A stretch of 64,000 nt of DNA from Streptomyces sp. AC512_CC834 (lineage in GTDB: Bacteria > Actinomycetota > Actinomycetes > Streptomycetales > Streptomycetaceae): assembly GCF_019049325.1 (NCBI RefSeq), contig NZ_JAGMUO010000013.1, positions 62,001-126,000 of the forward strand, written 5' to 3'. Positions within the stretch are counted from its first letter, which is position 1. Each line of letters opens with the position of its first letter. The position numbers were made by a program, and so were the translations under genes. Positions 42,545-50,837 of the stretch are shown here, piece after piece. The notes below the pieces were generated by a model. The model did not search any database and was not told where the DNA came from. It saw nothing but the letters and a program-made list of their open reading frames with translations.

Positions 42545-43431
42545 GGGCTCACCGCCTTTCGTACGAGGGTGGCGGCGCCGTCGGCGTCTAGGCGGCCGTC
42601 GGCAACGACGGTGACGATCCGGCGGACCAGGGTGTCGCCGGGGGCGACGGTCACCCGGGCGTCGTGGGCCAGCGAGGAGCCGACTCCCGGGTACTCCTCG
42701 GTGCGCACGAACCACGGGTCGCGCCGGGTGCGTTCGGTGGCGCCGGCGAACACCAGCGACCAGGTGTCGCCGGTCAGGGCGAGCCAGTCGGCGCCGGTGC
42801 CGTGGACCTCCGCTTCGCCCTCGCGGTCGGCGGTGAAGACCCTGGGCGCCGCGCTCTCCTTGCGGGCGCGCCAGAAGAAGCCGCCGTAGGCGGCGCCGGG
42901 GCGTCCATTGGTGGCGGGGCTGCCGATGGTGAGGGGGTCGGGGGTGATGTTGGTGAGGGAGAAGGTGAAGTCCAGCGCCCAGGCGCCGGCGGTGAGTCCG
43001 GTGGCGGTCAGCCCGCCGGCGGTCAGTCCGGTGGCGGTGAGCTCGGTGGCGGCGACCGTGCGGCGCTCGCGCAGCAGCTCGGTCCCGGCGGCGGCCCAGC
43101 GCAGTTCCTCGACGAAGCCGTCGGGGTCGCTGAGCTGGAAGGCGGTGTGCCGCTGGCTGCCGTGGTTGTCCAGCTCGGTCGGCCCGCGGCCTCGGACGTA
43201 GGTGCTCCCGCCCCAGAAGTTGTGCCCCTCGACGTCGGGAACGGCGACACCGACGCCGAGGTGATGGAGGTGGTCGGCGGGACCGCACTCGGTGACGGCG
43301 GTGCCGGCCAGGGTGGTGACGGGGTACAGGTAGGGGCGTGGGGAGAGCCGGGGCGGCAGCTCGGGCCGGGTGACGTAGCGGGCGACGGGGCGGCCCGCCA
43401 CGCGCAGCACCGGGGAGTCGTTGCCGGTCAT
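42541..43431 (-). CDS. DUF6807 (PmoA-like) family protein
   Basis: The 296-residue protein matches the family annotated as DUF6807 or PmoA, which occurs in sugar catabolic operons. Conserved features are the N-terminal ARYVTRPELPPRLSPRPYLYP, the His-rich CGPADHLHHLGVGVA, NFWGGSTYV and SSLAHDARV. A Thr/Ala/Gly/Leu tandem (LTATGLTAGGLTATGLTAG) interrupts the middle. The function is unestablished; the fold is thought to be galactose-mutarotase-like. It overlaps both neighbours by 4 nt. Confidence 0.78.
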   Translation of the reverse strand: MTGNDSPVLRVAGRPVARYVTRPELPPRLSPRPYLYPVTTLAGTAVTECGPADHLHHLGVGVAVPDVEGHNFWGGSTYVRGRGPTELDNHGSQRHTAFQLSDPDGFVEELRWAAAGTELLRERRTVAATELTATGLTAGGLTATGLTAGAWALDFTFSLTNITPDPLTIGSPATNGRPGAAYGGFFWRARKESAAPRVFTADREGEAEVHGTGADWLALTGDTWSLVFAGATERTRRDPWFVRTEEYPGVGSSLAHDARVTVAPGDTLVRRIVTVVADGRLDADGAATLVRKAVSP

Positions 43432-44594
43432 CGGGTGCTCACCTCGTGTCGCGGGTGCTCGGTGCGCGGGGCCCAGGGCGCGCCCAGCTCGGAGTACAGG
43501 GAGAGGGTGGAGGCGGCGGCGGTCACGAACCCGTCGATGCCGGGGACCACGCGGCGGCCCTCGCCGGGGACGCGGCGCCAGGCGGCCTCGGGCAGCGGTT
43601 CCGGGTCGGGGGCCCGGCGGATCGCCTCGACGACCCGCATGAAGGCGCCCGTCTCGTCCGGGGGTACCAGCAGGGGGGCGCCGGTGGTGAGGTGGTCGAC
43701 GAGGTTCTCCAGCAGGTCGGTGCGGCCGTAGTGGTACTCCTCGGGGCCGTGGCCGCCGCGCTGGAGCAGGATGCGGTCCTGCTTGTACCAGAGGGTGATG
43801 CGGCCGCTGCCGCCGTGCACCAGGACGTACGGCTCGTCGGCCCGCTCGGCGCACAGGGTCGCGGCGACGGTGACGCGGTGCCCGCGTGCCGTGCTGATGC
43901 GCACGCAGGAGGTGTCGTCGGCCTCGATGTCGTTGGCGTGGCTCAGCTCGGTCTCGATGCCGGCGACGTCCTCGGCGCGGGCGGTGCCGCCGAGCGCGAG
44001 GGCGGTGGCGACGGCGTGCGCGAGCGGGTTGGTCAGCGCGCCGTCGATCACGTCGGCGCCGTTGAGGCGCCGCTTGCCCGACCAGGGTGCCCGGCGGAAG
44101 TAGGCCTCGTCGCGCACCCACGCACCGGCTCCGCCGATGCCCGCCACCTCGCCGATGGCGCCCTCGGCGAGCAGCTCGCGGACGGCGGGCACCGCGTGCG
44201 AGCCCAGCGACTGGAACCCGATCTGGCAGGCGACGCCGGCCTCGGCGACCCCGTCGGCCATGCGCCGGAACTCGGCGTACGACGGGGCCGGGGGCTTCTC
44301 GAGGAGCAGGTGGACGCCTTTGCGGGCGGCGGCCAGCGCGAGGTCGGTGTGGGTGGGGATCGGCGTGCAGATGACGGCGATCCGGGCGCCGGTGGAGTCG
44401 AGGAGGGCATCGAAGTCGGCGGACTGCTCGGGGAGTTCGCCGCCGGCCTCCTGCTCGGTCAGCGGGGTCAGTTCGCAGATGCCGGCCAGGCTGACCAGTC
44501 CGGCCCGCTCCAGGCGGCGGATGTTGGCGACGTGCCAGCGGCCGTGGCCGCGGGCGCCGGCGAGGACGACGGGAACCCGGCTCATCCGGCTCAT
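43428..44594 (-). CDS. Gfo/Idh/MocA family oxidoreductase
   Basis: The 388-residue protein has an N-terminal Rossmann fold (VPVVLAGARGHGRWHVANI), the cofactor-proximal ICTPIPTHTDLALAAA and the family motif EKPPAP, with a C-terminal beta-sheet substrate domain containing DVIDGALTNPLAHAV. It probably oxidises or isomerises a sugar in cooperation with the DUF6807 protein. ATG 44594 overlaps the permease stop by 4 nt. Confidence 0.87.
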   Translation of the reverse strand: MSRMSRVPVVLAGARGHGRWHVANIRRLERAGLVSLAGICELTPLTEQEAGGELPEQSADFDALLDSTGARIAVICTPIPTHTDLALAAARKGVHLLLEKPPAPSYAEFRRMADGVAEAGVACQIGFQSLGSHAVPAVRELLAEGAIGEVAGIGGAGAWVRDEAYFRRAPWSGKRRLNGADVIDGALTNPLAHAVATALALGGTARAEDVAGIETELSHANDIEADDTSCVRISTARGHRVTVAATLCAERADEPYVLVHGGSGRITLWYKQDRILLQRGGHGPEEYHYGRTDLLENLVDHLTTGAPLLVPPDETGAFMRVVEAIRRAPDPEPLPEAAWRRVPGEGRRVVPGIDGFVTAAASTLSLYSELGAPWAPRTEHPRHEVSTR

Positions 44595-45487
44595 CCCTTC
44601 ACCGCCCCCGCGCTGAAGCCGGTGATCAGCCACTTCTGGATGAAGGCGAAGACGATCACGACGGGGACGGCCGCGACGATGCCGCCGGCGGCGAGCGCGC
44701 CGAGGTCGACGCTGTCCGCGCTCATCAGGGAGTTGAGGCCGACCGGGATGGTCTGCTTGCTCTGGTTGTTGAGGAACATCAGGGCGAACAGGAAGTGGTT
44801 CCAGGAGTGCACGAAGGCGAAGGAACCGACCGCGATCAGGCCAGGGCGCAGCAGCGGCAGCACGACGATACGAAAGGCGCGGAACCTGCCGCAGCCGTCG
44901 ACCCAGGCGGCCTCCTCCAGGGAGTACGGCACGTTCTTGATGAAGTTGCTGATCAGGATGATCGACAGCGGTAGCTGGAAGACGGTCTCGGCGATGATGA
45001 CGCTGCCGAGGGAGTTGATCATCTGGAGTCCGGCGAAGATCTCGAAGAGCGGCACGAGCAGCAGCGCGCCGGGCACGAACTGGGAGCAGAGCAGGCCGAG
45101 CATGAAGGCCCGCTTGATCTTGAAGTCGAACCGGGCGAGGGCGTAGCCGCCGGCCAGGGCGACGAGCGTGGTCATCACCAGGGTCGCGACGCCGACGTAC
45201 ACGCTGTTCTCGAAGAAGGTGCCGAAGGCACGGTCGGTCCACACCTTCTCGAAGTGCGCGGTGGTCATCGGCCAGGGCACGAGCGAGGTCGAGCCGGCCG
45301 GGCGCAGCGAGAAGAGCAGGATCCAGTAGAAGGGGATCAGCGTGAAGACCAGGTAGATCCCGAGCGGCAGGTAGATCTGCCAGCGGGGCACCTCGTCCCA
45401 GGCCGGGCGCTTCTTGCTCTGCCGCGGCGGGGCGGGGGCGGTCCGCGCGGGGGCGGGGGCGGCCGCGGCGGCCTCCTTGGTGATCAC
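44591..45487 (-). CDS. Carbohydrate ABC transporter permease (MalG type)
   Basis: The 298-residue permease has six hydrophobic segments and the EAA loop EEAAWVDGCGRFRAFRIVVLP, where the transporter ATPase docks. The N-terminal ~30 residues are Ala/Pro-rich. GTG 45487 overlaps the first permease gene by 4 nt. No ATP-binding subunit is encoded nearby. Confidence 0.92.
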   Translation of the reverse strand: MITKEAAAAAPAPARTAPAPPRQSKKRPAWDEVPRWQIYLPLGIYLVFTLIPFYWILLFSLRPAGSTSLVPWPMTTAHFEKVWTDRAFGTFFENSVYVGVATLVMTTLVALAGGYALARFDFKIKRAFMLGLLCSQFVPGALLLVPLFEIFAGLQMINSLGSVIIAETVFQLPLSIILISNFIKNVPYSLEEAAWVDGCGRFRAFRIVVLPLLRPGLIAVGSFAFVHSWNHFLFALMFLNNQSKQTIPVGLNSLMSADSVDLGALAAGGIVAAVPVVIVFAFIQKWLITGFSAGAVKG

Positions 45488-46419
45488 TTGTTCTCGCCTC
45501 CGAACTTGCTCAGCCGCAGGTAGACGATCGAGCAGAAGAGCAGGATCACGAACGCGACCGTGGTGAGGGCCGACGCGTAGCCGAAGTCGTGGGCGTCGAC
45601 GCTGGTGTTGGCGATGTACAGCGGCAGGGTCGTGGTCACGCCCGCCGGCCCGCCGCCGGTCAGGGTGTAGAGCAGGTCGACGTTGTTGAACTCCCACACC
45701 GCGCGCAGCAGCGTGGACAGGATGATGGCGTCCTTCAGGTGCGGCAGCGTGATGTGCCAGAACTGCTTGACGCGGCTCGCCCCGTCGACCTCGGCGGCCT
45801 CGTACAGGTCCTTCGAGACGGACTGGAGGTCGGCGAGGATGAGGATCGCGAAGAAGGGCACGCCGCGCCAGAGGTCGGCGACGACCGCCGCGGAGAACAC
45901 GGTCGAGGTGTCGGAGAGCCAACTGGTGCCGTAGGTGCCGATGCCCATGTCGGCGAGGTAACGGCTGATGCCGGTCTGGGAGTTGTAGAGCAGCACCCAG
46001 ATCGCGGAGGTCAGCACGCCGGAGACGGCCCACGGGGAGAAGACCATGGCACGCCCGATGCCCCGGCCCACGAAGGTCTGGTTGACGATGAGCGCCAGCG
46101 CGAGACCGAAGAGCAGTTGCAGTCCGACCTCGACGAAGACCCACTTGGCGCTGAAGACGAGGGTGTCGTAGAACATCGGGTCGTCGGTGAAGATCTTGAC
46201 GAAGTTGTCGAAGCCCGCGAAGCCGTTCCGCCACGGCTTGGTGGGGTTGTACTCCTGAAGGCTGTAGTAGAAGACGCTGATGACCGGATAGGCGATGAAG
46301 CCCAGCATCAGCAGGACGGCCGGCCCGATCAGCAGGTACGGAAGCCTGCGCGGCGTGGCCGAGGCACGGCGCCGCCGGGGTGGCGCGGGCGGTTTCGCCA
46401 CGGCTGCGGCTTGGGCCAT
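45484..46419 (-). CDS. Sugar ABC transporter permease (MalF type)
   Basis: The 311-residue permease starts with a basic tail (PPRRRRASATPRR) and has six membrane segments with the EAA loop YEAAEVDGASRVKQFWHITL. It is the first gene of the import/hydrolysis operon. A LacI-type palindrome (46489-46501) sits 70-82 nt upstream of ATG 46419. Confidence 0.92.
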   Translation of the reverse strand: MAQAAAVAKPPAPPRRRRASATPRRLPYLLIGPAVLLMLGFIAYPVISVFYYSLQEYNPTKPWRNGFAGFDNFVKIFTDDPMFYDTLVFSAKWVFVEVGLQLLFGLALALIVNQTFVGRGIGRAMVFSPWAVSGVLTSAIWVLLYNSQTGISRYLADMGIGTYGTSWLSDTSTVFSAAVVADLWRGVPFFAILILADLQSVSKDLYEAAEVDGASRVKQFWHITLPHLKDAIILSTLLRAVWEFNNVDLLYTLTGGGPAGVTTTLPLYIANTSVDAHDFGYASALTTVAFVILLFCSIVYLRLSKFGGENK

Positions 46420-46488
46420 GACAGTTCTCCGTTCTGGTACGTCGTGCGTGGGTCGTGCGGTGCGCTTGGCGGGTCGTAAGTCGTACGG

Positions 46489-46501
46489 GAAGCGCTTTCT
46501 C
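46489..46501. promoter_or_regulatory. Candidate LacI-family operator upstream of the sugar ABC operon
   Basis: GGAAGCGCTTTCT contains the palindromic core GAAGCGCTTTC centred on GC, the shape of LacI-family sugar-regulator operators. No lacI-type gene is in the window. Confidence 0.5.
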
Positions 46502-46559
46502 CACTGGCAGGGGTGTGCGCGGATCCGGCTTGTGGTTCCGGCATGTGGTTCCGTGCGGT

Positions 46560-48323
46560 TCAGCCTGCGTAGGGGTCCTGCACCTTGCCGGGGCGGGCCA
46601 GGAACTCGAAGTCGCAGCCGGTGTCGGCCTGGGTGATCTGTTCGTTGTAGAGCGCGCCGTAGCCCCGTTCGTAGCGGGCGGGCGGCGGTGTCCAGGCGGC
46701 CCTGCGGCGCTCCAGCTCCGCGTCGTCCACATTGAGCTGAAGCGAGCGCGCCTCGACGTCGAGGGTGATCGAGTCGCCGCTGCGCACCAGGGCGAGCGGT
46801 CCGCCGACGTACGACTCGGGGGCCACGTGCAGCACGCACGCGCCGTAACTCGTGCCGCTCATCCGGGCGTCGGAGATCCGGACCATGTCCCGCACACCCT
46901 GCTTGAGCAGGTGGTCGGGGATGGGCAGCATCCCGTACTCGGGCATGCCGGGCCCGCCCTTGGGACCGGCGTTGCGCAGCACCAGCACGCTGTCGGCGGT
47001 GATGTTCAGGGCGGGGTCGTTGATGGTGCGCTGCATGGTCTTGTAGTCGTCGAAGACGACCGCGGGCCCGGTGTGCTTGAGCAGGTGGGGCTCGGCGGCG
47101 ATGTGCTTGATAACGGCGCCGTCCGGGCAGAGGTTGCCGCGCAGTACGGCGACTCCGCCCTCGTCCGCGACGGGGTTGTCACGGGTCCTGATGACGTCGT
47201 CGTGGTGGACGAGGGCGCCGTCGAGCTGTTCCCGCAGGGTGTCGTGCGAGACGGTGGGCCGGTCCAGGTGGAGCAGGTCGGTGATGCGGGAGAGGAAGCC
47301 GGGCAGGCCGCCGGCGAAGTGGAAGTCCTCCATCAGGTAGGTCTGTCCGCCGGGGCGGACGTTGGCCAGCACCGGGACGGTGCGGGCGACGCGGTCGAAG
47401 TCGTCGAGGGTGAGGGTGACACCCGCGCGGCCCGCCATGGCGATCAGGTGGATCACGGCGTTGGTGGAGCCGCCGAGGCCGAGCACGGTGGTGACGGCGT
47501 CCTCGAAGGCGTCCGCGGTGAGGATGTCGCTCAGTCTCCGGTCCCGGTGGACCAGTTCCACGATCCGCAGTCCGGCCGCGGCGGCCATCCGGTCGTGCCC
47601 GGAGTCGACGGCCGGGATGCTGGAGGCGCCCGGGACCGTGACGCCGAGGGCCTCGGCGGCGGCGGTCAGCGTGGACGCCGTACCCATCGTCATGCAGTGC
47701 CCGGGCGAGCGGGCCAGACCGCTCTCCAGCTCCTGCATCTCGCAGTCGCCGATGAGGCCGGCCCGCTTGTCGTCCCAGTACTTCCACATGTCGGTGCCGG
47801 AGCCGAGGGTCTGCCCGCGCCAGTGCCCGGGGAGCATCGGCCCGGCGGGCACGAACACCGCCGGAAGGTCGACGCTTGCGGCGCCCATGAGCAGGGCGGG
47901 GGTGGACTTGTCGCAGCCGCCCATCAGCACGGCGCCGTCGACCGGGTAGGAGCGCAGCAGCTCCTCGGTCTCCATGGCGAGGAGGTTGCGGTAGAGCATC
48001 GGGGTCGGCTTCTGGAAGGTCTCGCTGAGCGTGGAGACCGGGAATTCGAGGGGGAAGCCGCCCGCCTGCCAGACCCCGCGCTTGACCGCCTGGGCGCGGT
48101 CGCGCAGGTGGACGTGGCAGGGGTTGATGTCGGACCAGGTGTTGAGGATGGCGATGACGGGCTTGCCGAGGTGCTCCTCGGGCAGGTAGCCGAGCTGGCG
48201 GGTGCGGGCACGGTGACTGAAGGAGCGCAGACCGTCCGTGCCGTACCACTGGTGGCTGCGAAGCTGTTCCGGGGATTTCCCGGAGGCCGTATGGGAGGTG
48301 TTGGAGGGTATGTGGGAGGTCAT
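46560..48323 (-). CDS. IlvD/Edd family dehydratase, L-arabonate dehydratase-like
   Basis: The 587-residue Fe-S dehydratase has AILNTWSDINPCHVHLRDRA, LMGGCDKSTPALLMGAAS and GDCEMQELESG, supplying cluster cysteines of the family. The sugar-acid branch pattern rather than biosynthetic IlvD is suggested by NTWSDINPCH and by its neighbours. It would convert L-arabonate (or a related aldonate) to a 2-keto-3-deoxy acid. ATG 48323 overlaps the DHDPS-family gene by 4 nt. It ends the gntR-led operon. Confidence 0.85.
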   Translation of the reverse strand: MTSHIPSNTSHTASGKSPEQLRSHQWYGTDGLRSFSHRARTRQLGYLPEEHLGKPVIAILNTWSDINPCHVHLRDRAQAVKRGVWQAGGFPLEFPVSTLSETFQKPTPMLYRNLLAMETEELLRSYPVDGAVLMGGCDKSTPALLMGAASVDLPAVFVPAGPMLPGHWRGQTLGSGTDMWKYWDDKRAGLIGDCEMQELESGLARSPGHCMTMGTASTLTAAAEALGVTVPGASSIPAVDSGHDRMAAAAGLRIVELVHRDRRLSDILTADAFEDAVTTVLGLGGSTNAVIHLIAMAGRAGVTLTLDDFDRVARTVPVLANVRPGGQTYLMEDFHFAGGLPGFLSRITDLLHLDRPTVSHDTLREQLDGALVHHDDVIRTRDNPVADEGGVAVLRGNLCPDGAVIKHIAAEPHLLKHTGPAVVFDDYKTMQRTINDPALNITADSVLVLRNAGPKGGPGMPEYGMLPIPDHLLKQGVRDMVRISDARMSGTSYGACVLHVAPESYVGGPLALVRSGDSITLDVEARSLQLNVDDAELERRRAAWTPPPARYERGYGALYNEQITQADTGCDFEFLARPGKVQDPYAG

Positions 48324-49228
48324 ATGGACCACCCCGCAGCGATGGCGGCGACCTCGGCGCGCTCGCCCTCGGGCAGCGGCTTGCTCGGCGGGCGCACCTC
48401 CCGGCGGCACAGGCCCAGCGAGGCGAGGGCCTCCTTGACCACGGTGACGTTGTTGGCGGAGCCGTTGGCGGCGCGCAGTTCCTCGAAGCGGCGGATCTGC
48501 TCCCAGACCTTCATGGCGCCCGGATAGTCGCCGGATCGAAGCGCTTCGATCATGTTCAGCGAAACGGCCGGGGCGACGTTCACCAGACCCGAGGTGAAGC
48601 CGGTGGCGCCCGCGGAGAAGTACGAGGGCGCGTACGGCTCGGCCAGCCCCGCGACCCAGACGAAGCGGTCGAGGCCGGCGTCGCGGGCGAACGCTGCGAA
48701 CCTGGCGGCGTCCGGCACGGCGTACTTCACGCCGATGACGTTGGGGCAGGCGTCGGCGAGGTCGTCGAGGCGGGCGCCGGTGAGCAGGGCGTTGCGGATG
48801 TAGGGCACGACGCCGAGTTCGGGCACGGCCTCGGCGATGGCGCGGTGGTAGTCGACCCAGCCGCCCTGGGAGACGTAGGGATGGACGGGCTGATGCACCA
48901 TCACCATCGAGGCGCCCAGGTCGCGGGCGTGCCGGGCGGAGGCCACCGCGGTCGACACGTCGTGGCCGACGCCGACCAGGACGTCCGCGCGCTCGCCGGT
49001 CTCCTCCATCGTCAGTTCGGTGACGAGGCGGCGCTCGGCCGGGGAGAGGGCGTAGAACTCGCCGGTGTTGCCGTTGGGGGTGAGGGTCGTGATGCCACCG
49101 TCGAGGAGACGACGCAGCAGGGCCCGGTAGGTGGCGGGGTCGACGGTGCCGTCCTCGGCGAACGGGGTCACCGGGATCGCCACCACGTCGGCCAGGGCCG
49201 CCCGCTGGGTCTCGAACGTCGCTGTCAT
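48320..49228 (-). CDS. DHDPS/NAL-family lyase or dehydratase (keto-deoxy sugar acid)
   Basis: The 302-residue TIM barrel has the active-site tyrosine Tyr143 (VPYIRN), the Schiff-base Lys168 (VIGVKYAVP) and LTPNGNTGEFYALSP near the N-terminus. In an operon with an arabonate-type dehydratase the likely role is dehydration of L-2-keto-3-deoxyarabonate to alpha-ketoglutarate semialdehyde, though aldolase activity cannot be excluded. It is flanked by 4-nt overlaps on both sides. An 18-bp perfect palindrome lies inside (48534-48551). Confidence 0.83.
   Translation of the reverse strand: MTATFETQRAALADVVAIPVTPFAEDGTVDPATYRALLRRLLDGGITTLTPNGNTGEFYALSPAERRLVTELTMEETGERADVLVGVGHDVSTAVASARHARDLGASMVMVHQPVHPYVSQGGWVDYHRAIAEAVPELGVVPYIRNALLTGARLDDLADACPNVIGVKYAVPDAARFAAFARDAGLDRFVWVAGLAEPYAPSYFSAGATGFTSGLVNVAPAVSLNMIEALRSGDYPGAMKVWEQIRRFEELRAANGSANNVTVVKEALASLGLCRREVRPPSKPLPEGERAEVAAIAAGWSI
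48534..48551. promoter_or_regulatory. 18-bp perfect palindrome inside the DHDPS-family gene
   Basis: GATCGAAGCGCTTCGATC is fully self-complementary and shares the AAGCGCTT core with the putative LacI-type operator at 46489-46501. It may be an intragenic operator or a chance codon pattern. Confidence 0.35.
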
Positions 49229-49893
49229 GCCTGACCTTCCTCTTCCTGGGCCGCCGTCCCCGCTTCGGGGAAGGCCCGTTCGACGAAGGACGCGATGTGC
49301 GCGTGCAGGGCGCGGGCCGCGCCGTCCGCGTCACCGGCGAGGGCGAGGCGCAGGATCTCCTGGTGCTCGCCGGCCTCCCGCTCCCAGGAGGGGTTGGCCG
49401 CCCAGGCGACCGCGGAGACGAGCGCCGCCTGGTCGCGGACCTCGTCGAGCATCCGGCCGAGCAGCGGGTTGCCGCACGGCACGTACAGGGCGCGGTGGAA
49501 CTCGCGGTTGACAAGGGACCGTTCGGCGGTGTCCGTGGCCCGGTCGGCGCGGGTCAGCGCGTCCCGGGCGGCGTCGAGGGAGGCACCGCGGCGCACGGCG
49601 CGCCTGAGCGCCTCGGGCTCGAGCAGCAGCCGGACGTCGTAGACCTCGTGCGCCATGTCCGCGTCCACCATGCGCACGGTGACGCCCTTGTACTGGCTGT
49701 TCACGACCAGTCCGGTACCGGCCAGCGTCTTGAGCGCCTCGCGCACCGGTGTCTTGGACACCCCGAACTGTGCGGCGAGGTCGGTCTCGACCAGGGCCTG
49801 GCCGGGCGTCAACCGGCCGGTGAGGATGCGGCGTTTGATCTCTTCCAGCACGTACTGCGTGCGGGAGGGGATCGGCGTGGGCACAGAGGTCAT
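49225..49893 (-). CDS. GntR family regulator, FCD subfamily
   Basis: The 222-residue regulator has an N-terminal winged helix (YVLEEIKRRILTGRLTPGQ, AQFGVSKTPVREALKTLAG) and an FCD effector domain whose metal-binding Asp/His pattern is visible (DVRLLLEPEALRR, NREFHRAL, EHQEILRLAL, LHAHI). It heads the operon with the DHDPS-family and IlvD-family genes and should respond to a sugar acid. The region upstream has candidate operators. Confidence 0.9.
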   Translation of the reverse strand: MTSVPTPIPSRTQYVLEEIKRRILTGRLTPGQALVETDLAAQFGVSKTPVREALKTLAGTGLVVNSQYKGVTVRMVDADMAHEVYDVRLLLEPEALRRAVRRGASLDAARDALTRADRATDTAERSLVNREFHRALYVPCGNPLLGRMLDEVRDQAALVSAVAWAANPSWEREAGEHQEILRLALAGDADGAARALHAHIASFVERAFPEAGTAAQEEEGQA

Positions 49894-49934
49894 GCGCGCC
49901 TCTCGGAATCTCGCGTCGGATGCGCGGACCGATC

Positions 49935-49946
49935 TCAGATATCTGA
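49935..49946. promoter_or_regulatory. Candidate GntR operator
   Basis: TCAGATATCTGA is a perfect 12-bp palindrome 42 nt upstream of the gntR start. A second element, GTACGGAGTAC (49974-49984), lies further up. The 190-nt gap to 50083 contains no gene. Confidence 0.45.
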
Positions 49947-50083
49947 TCTCGCGTATCGCGTCTCATATATGACGTACGGAGTACGACGCGTCGAAGGTAA
50001 GAGCGGCGCGGAGCCACGTCAATGCTTCTGACAAAGGAAGTCGAGGCGGTCTCCGCCACTACCGGTCGAGGCGGTGTCCGCTG

Positions 50084-50686
50084 CTACCGAGCGGGGCGGG
50101 TCCAGCGCGGGTCGCGTCCGCTCAGCCCCACCGCGCGCTCCAGCAGCGGCGCGTCGGCGGGCACGGCGACGACGGGGCCGAACATCCCCTCGTCCCGGTC
50201 GGACTCCCCCGCGGCGGCGCTGAGCAGGCCGTACGCCGTCTGGAGGGCGGCCGGATCGGGGGCGTAGTCCTGGCCGGTCGCGCGGGCCAGGTCCCAGCCG
50301 TGGATCACCAGTTCGTCGGCCGCCACGGCGCCGGCGACCTCGCCGGGCAGGTCGATGCCGCCCGCCCGGGTCATACCGACCCAGGCGTCGGGGTCGCGCC
50401 ACGCCTGAGCGAGTTCCCCGAGCACCTCGACGAACTCCGCGCGCCAGGCGGGCCCGATGTCCGGCACGCTCGCCTCGGGACTGGTGTTGGTGGTGGTGCC
50501 GAGGTCCTTGCGCGCGGCGTCGCGGAAGGCGGCGGCCAGCCCGGTCAGATGGCCGAGCAGGTTGCGCACCGCCAGGTCGGGACAGGGCGTCGGGTCCGCG
50601 AGCCGCGCGTCACTCACGCCCTCGGCGAGGCGGGCGAGGATCCGCGTCTGCGGGCCCAGGTCGAGGGTGGTGCTGTCGGCGGTCAT
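50084..50686 (-). CDS. TIGR03086 family DinB/mycothiol-dependent-fold protein
   Basis: The 200-residue four-helix protein has the metal-binding histidines of the DinB/maleylpyruvate-isomerase fold in VRNLLGHLTGLAAAF and ADELVIHGWDLARATG, plus TPCPDLAVRNLLGH near the N-terminus. The family may use mycothiol; its reaction is not known. It is divergent from the MFS gene. Confidence 0.85.
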   Translation of the reverse strand: MTADSTTLDLGPQTRILARLAEGVSDARLADPTPCPDLAVRNLLGHLTGLAAAFRDAARKDLGTTTNTSPEASVPDIGPAWRAEFVEVLGELAQAWRDPDAWVGMTRAGGIDLPGEVAGAVAADELVIHGWDLARATGQDYAPDPAALQTAYGLLSAAAGESDRDEGMFGPVVAVPADAPLLERAVGLSGRDPRWTRPAR

Positions 50687-50837
50687 CGGCTGCTCCTCGG
50701 TGATGTGCGTGGCCGGCTCTCTGAGAAGGTGGACCGATCGCGCCCGCGAAACTCATCGGTCGCCGGGACCGCCGGGGCCGCCAGTAGGGCACCTGCCCGA
50801 TGCCCGCACCCGGGCCTTAGGCCCACGCTGACCAGGT

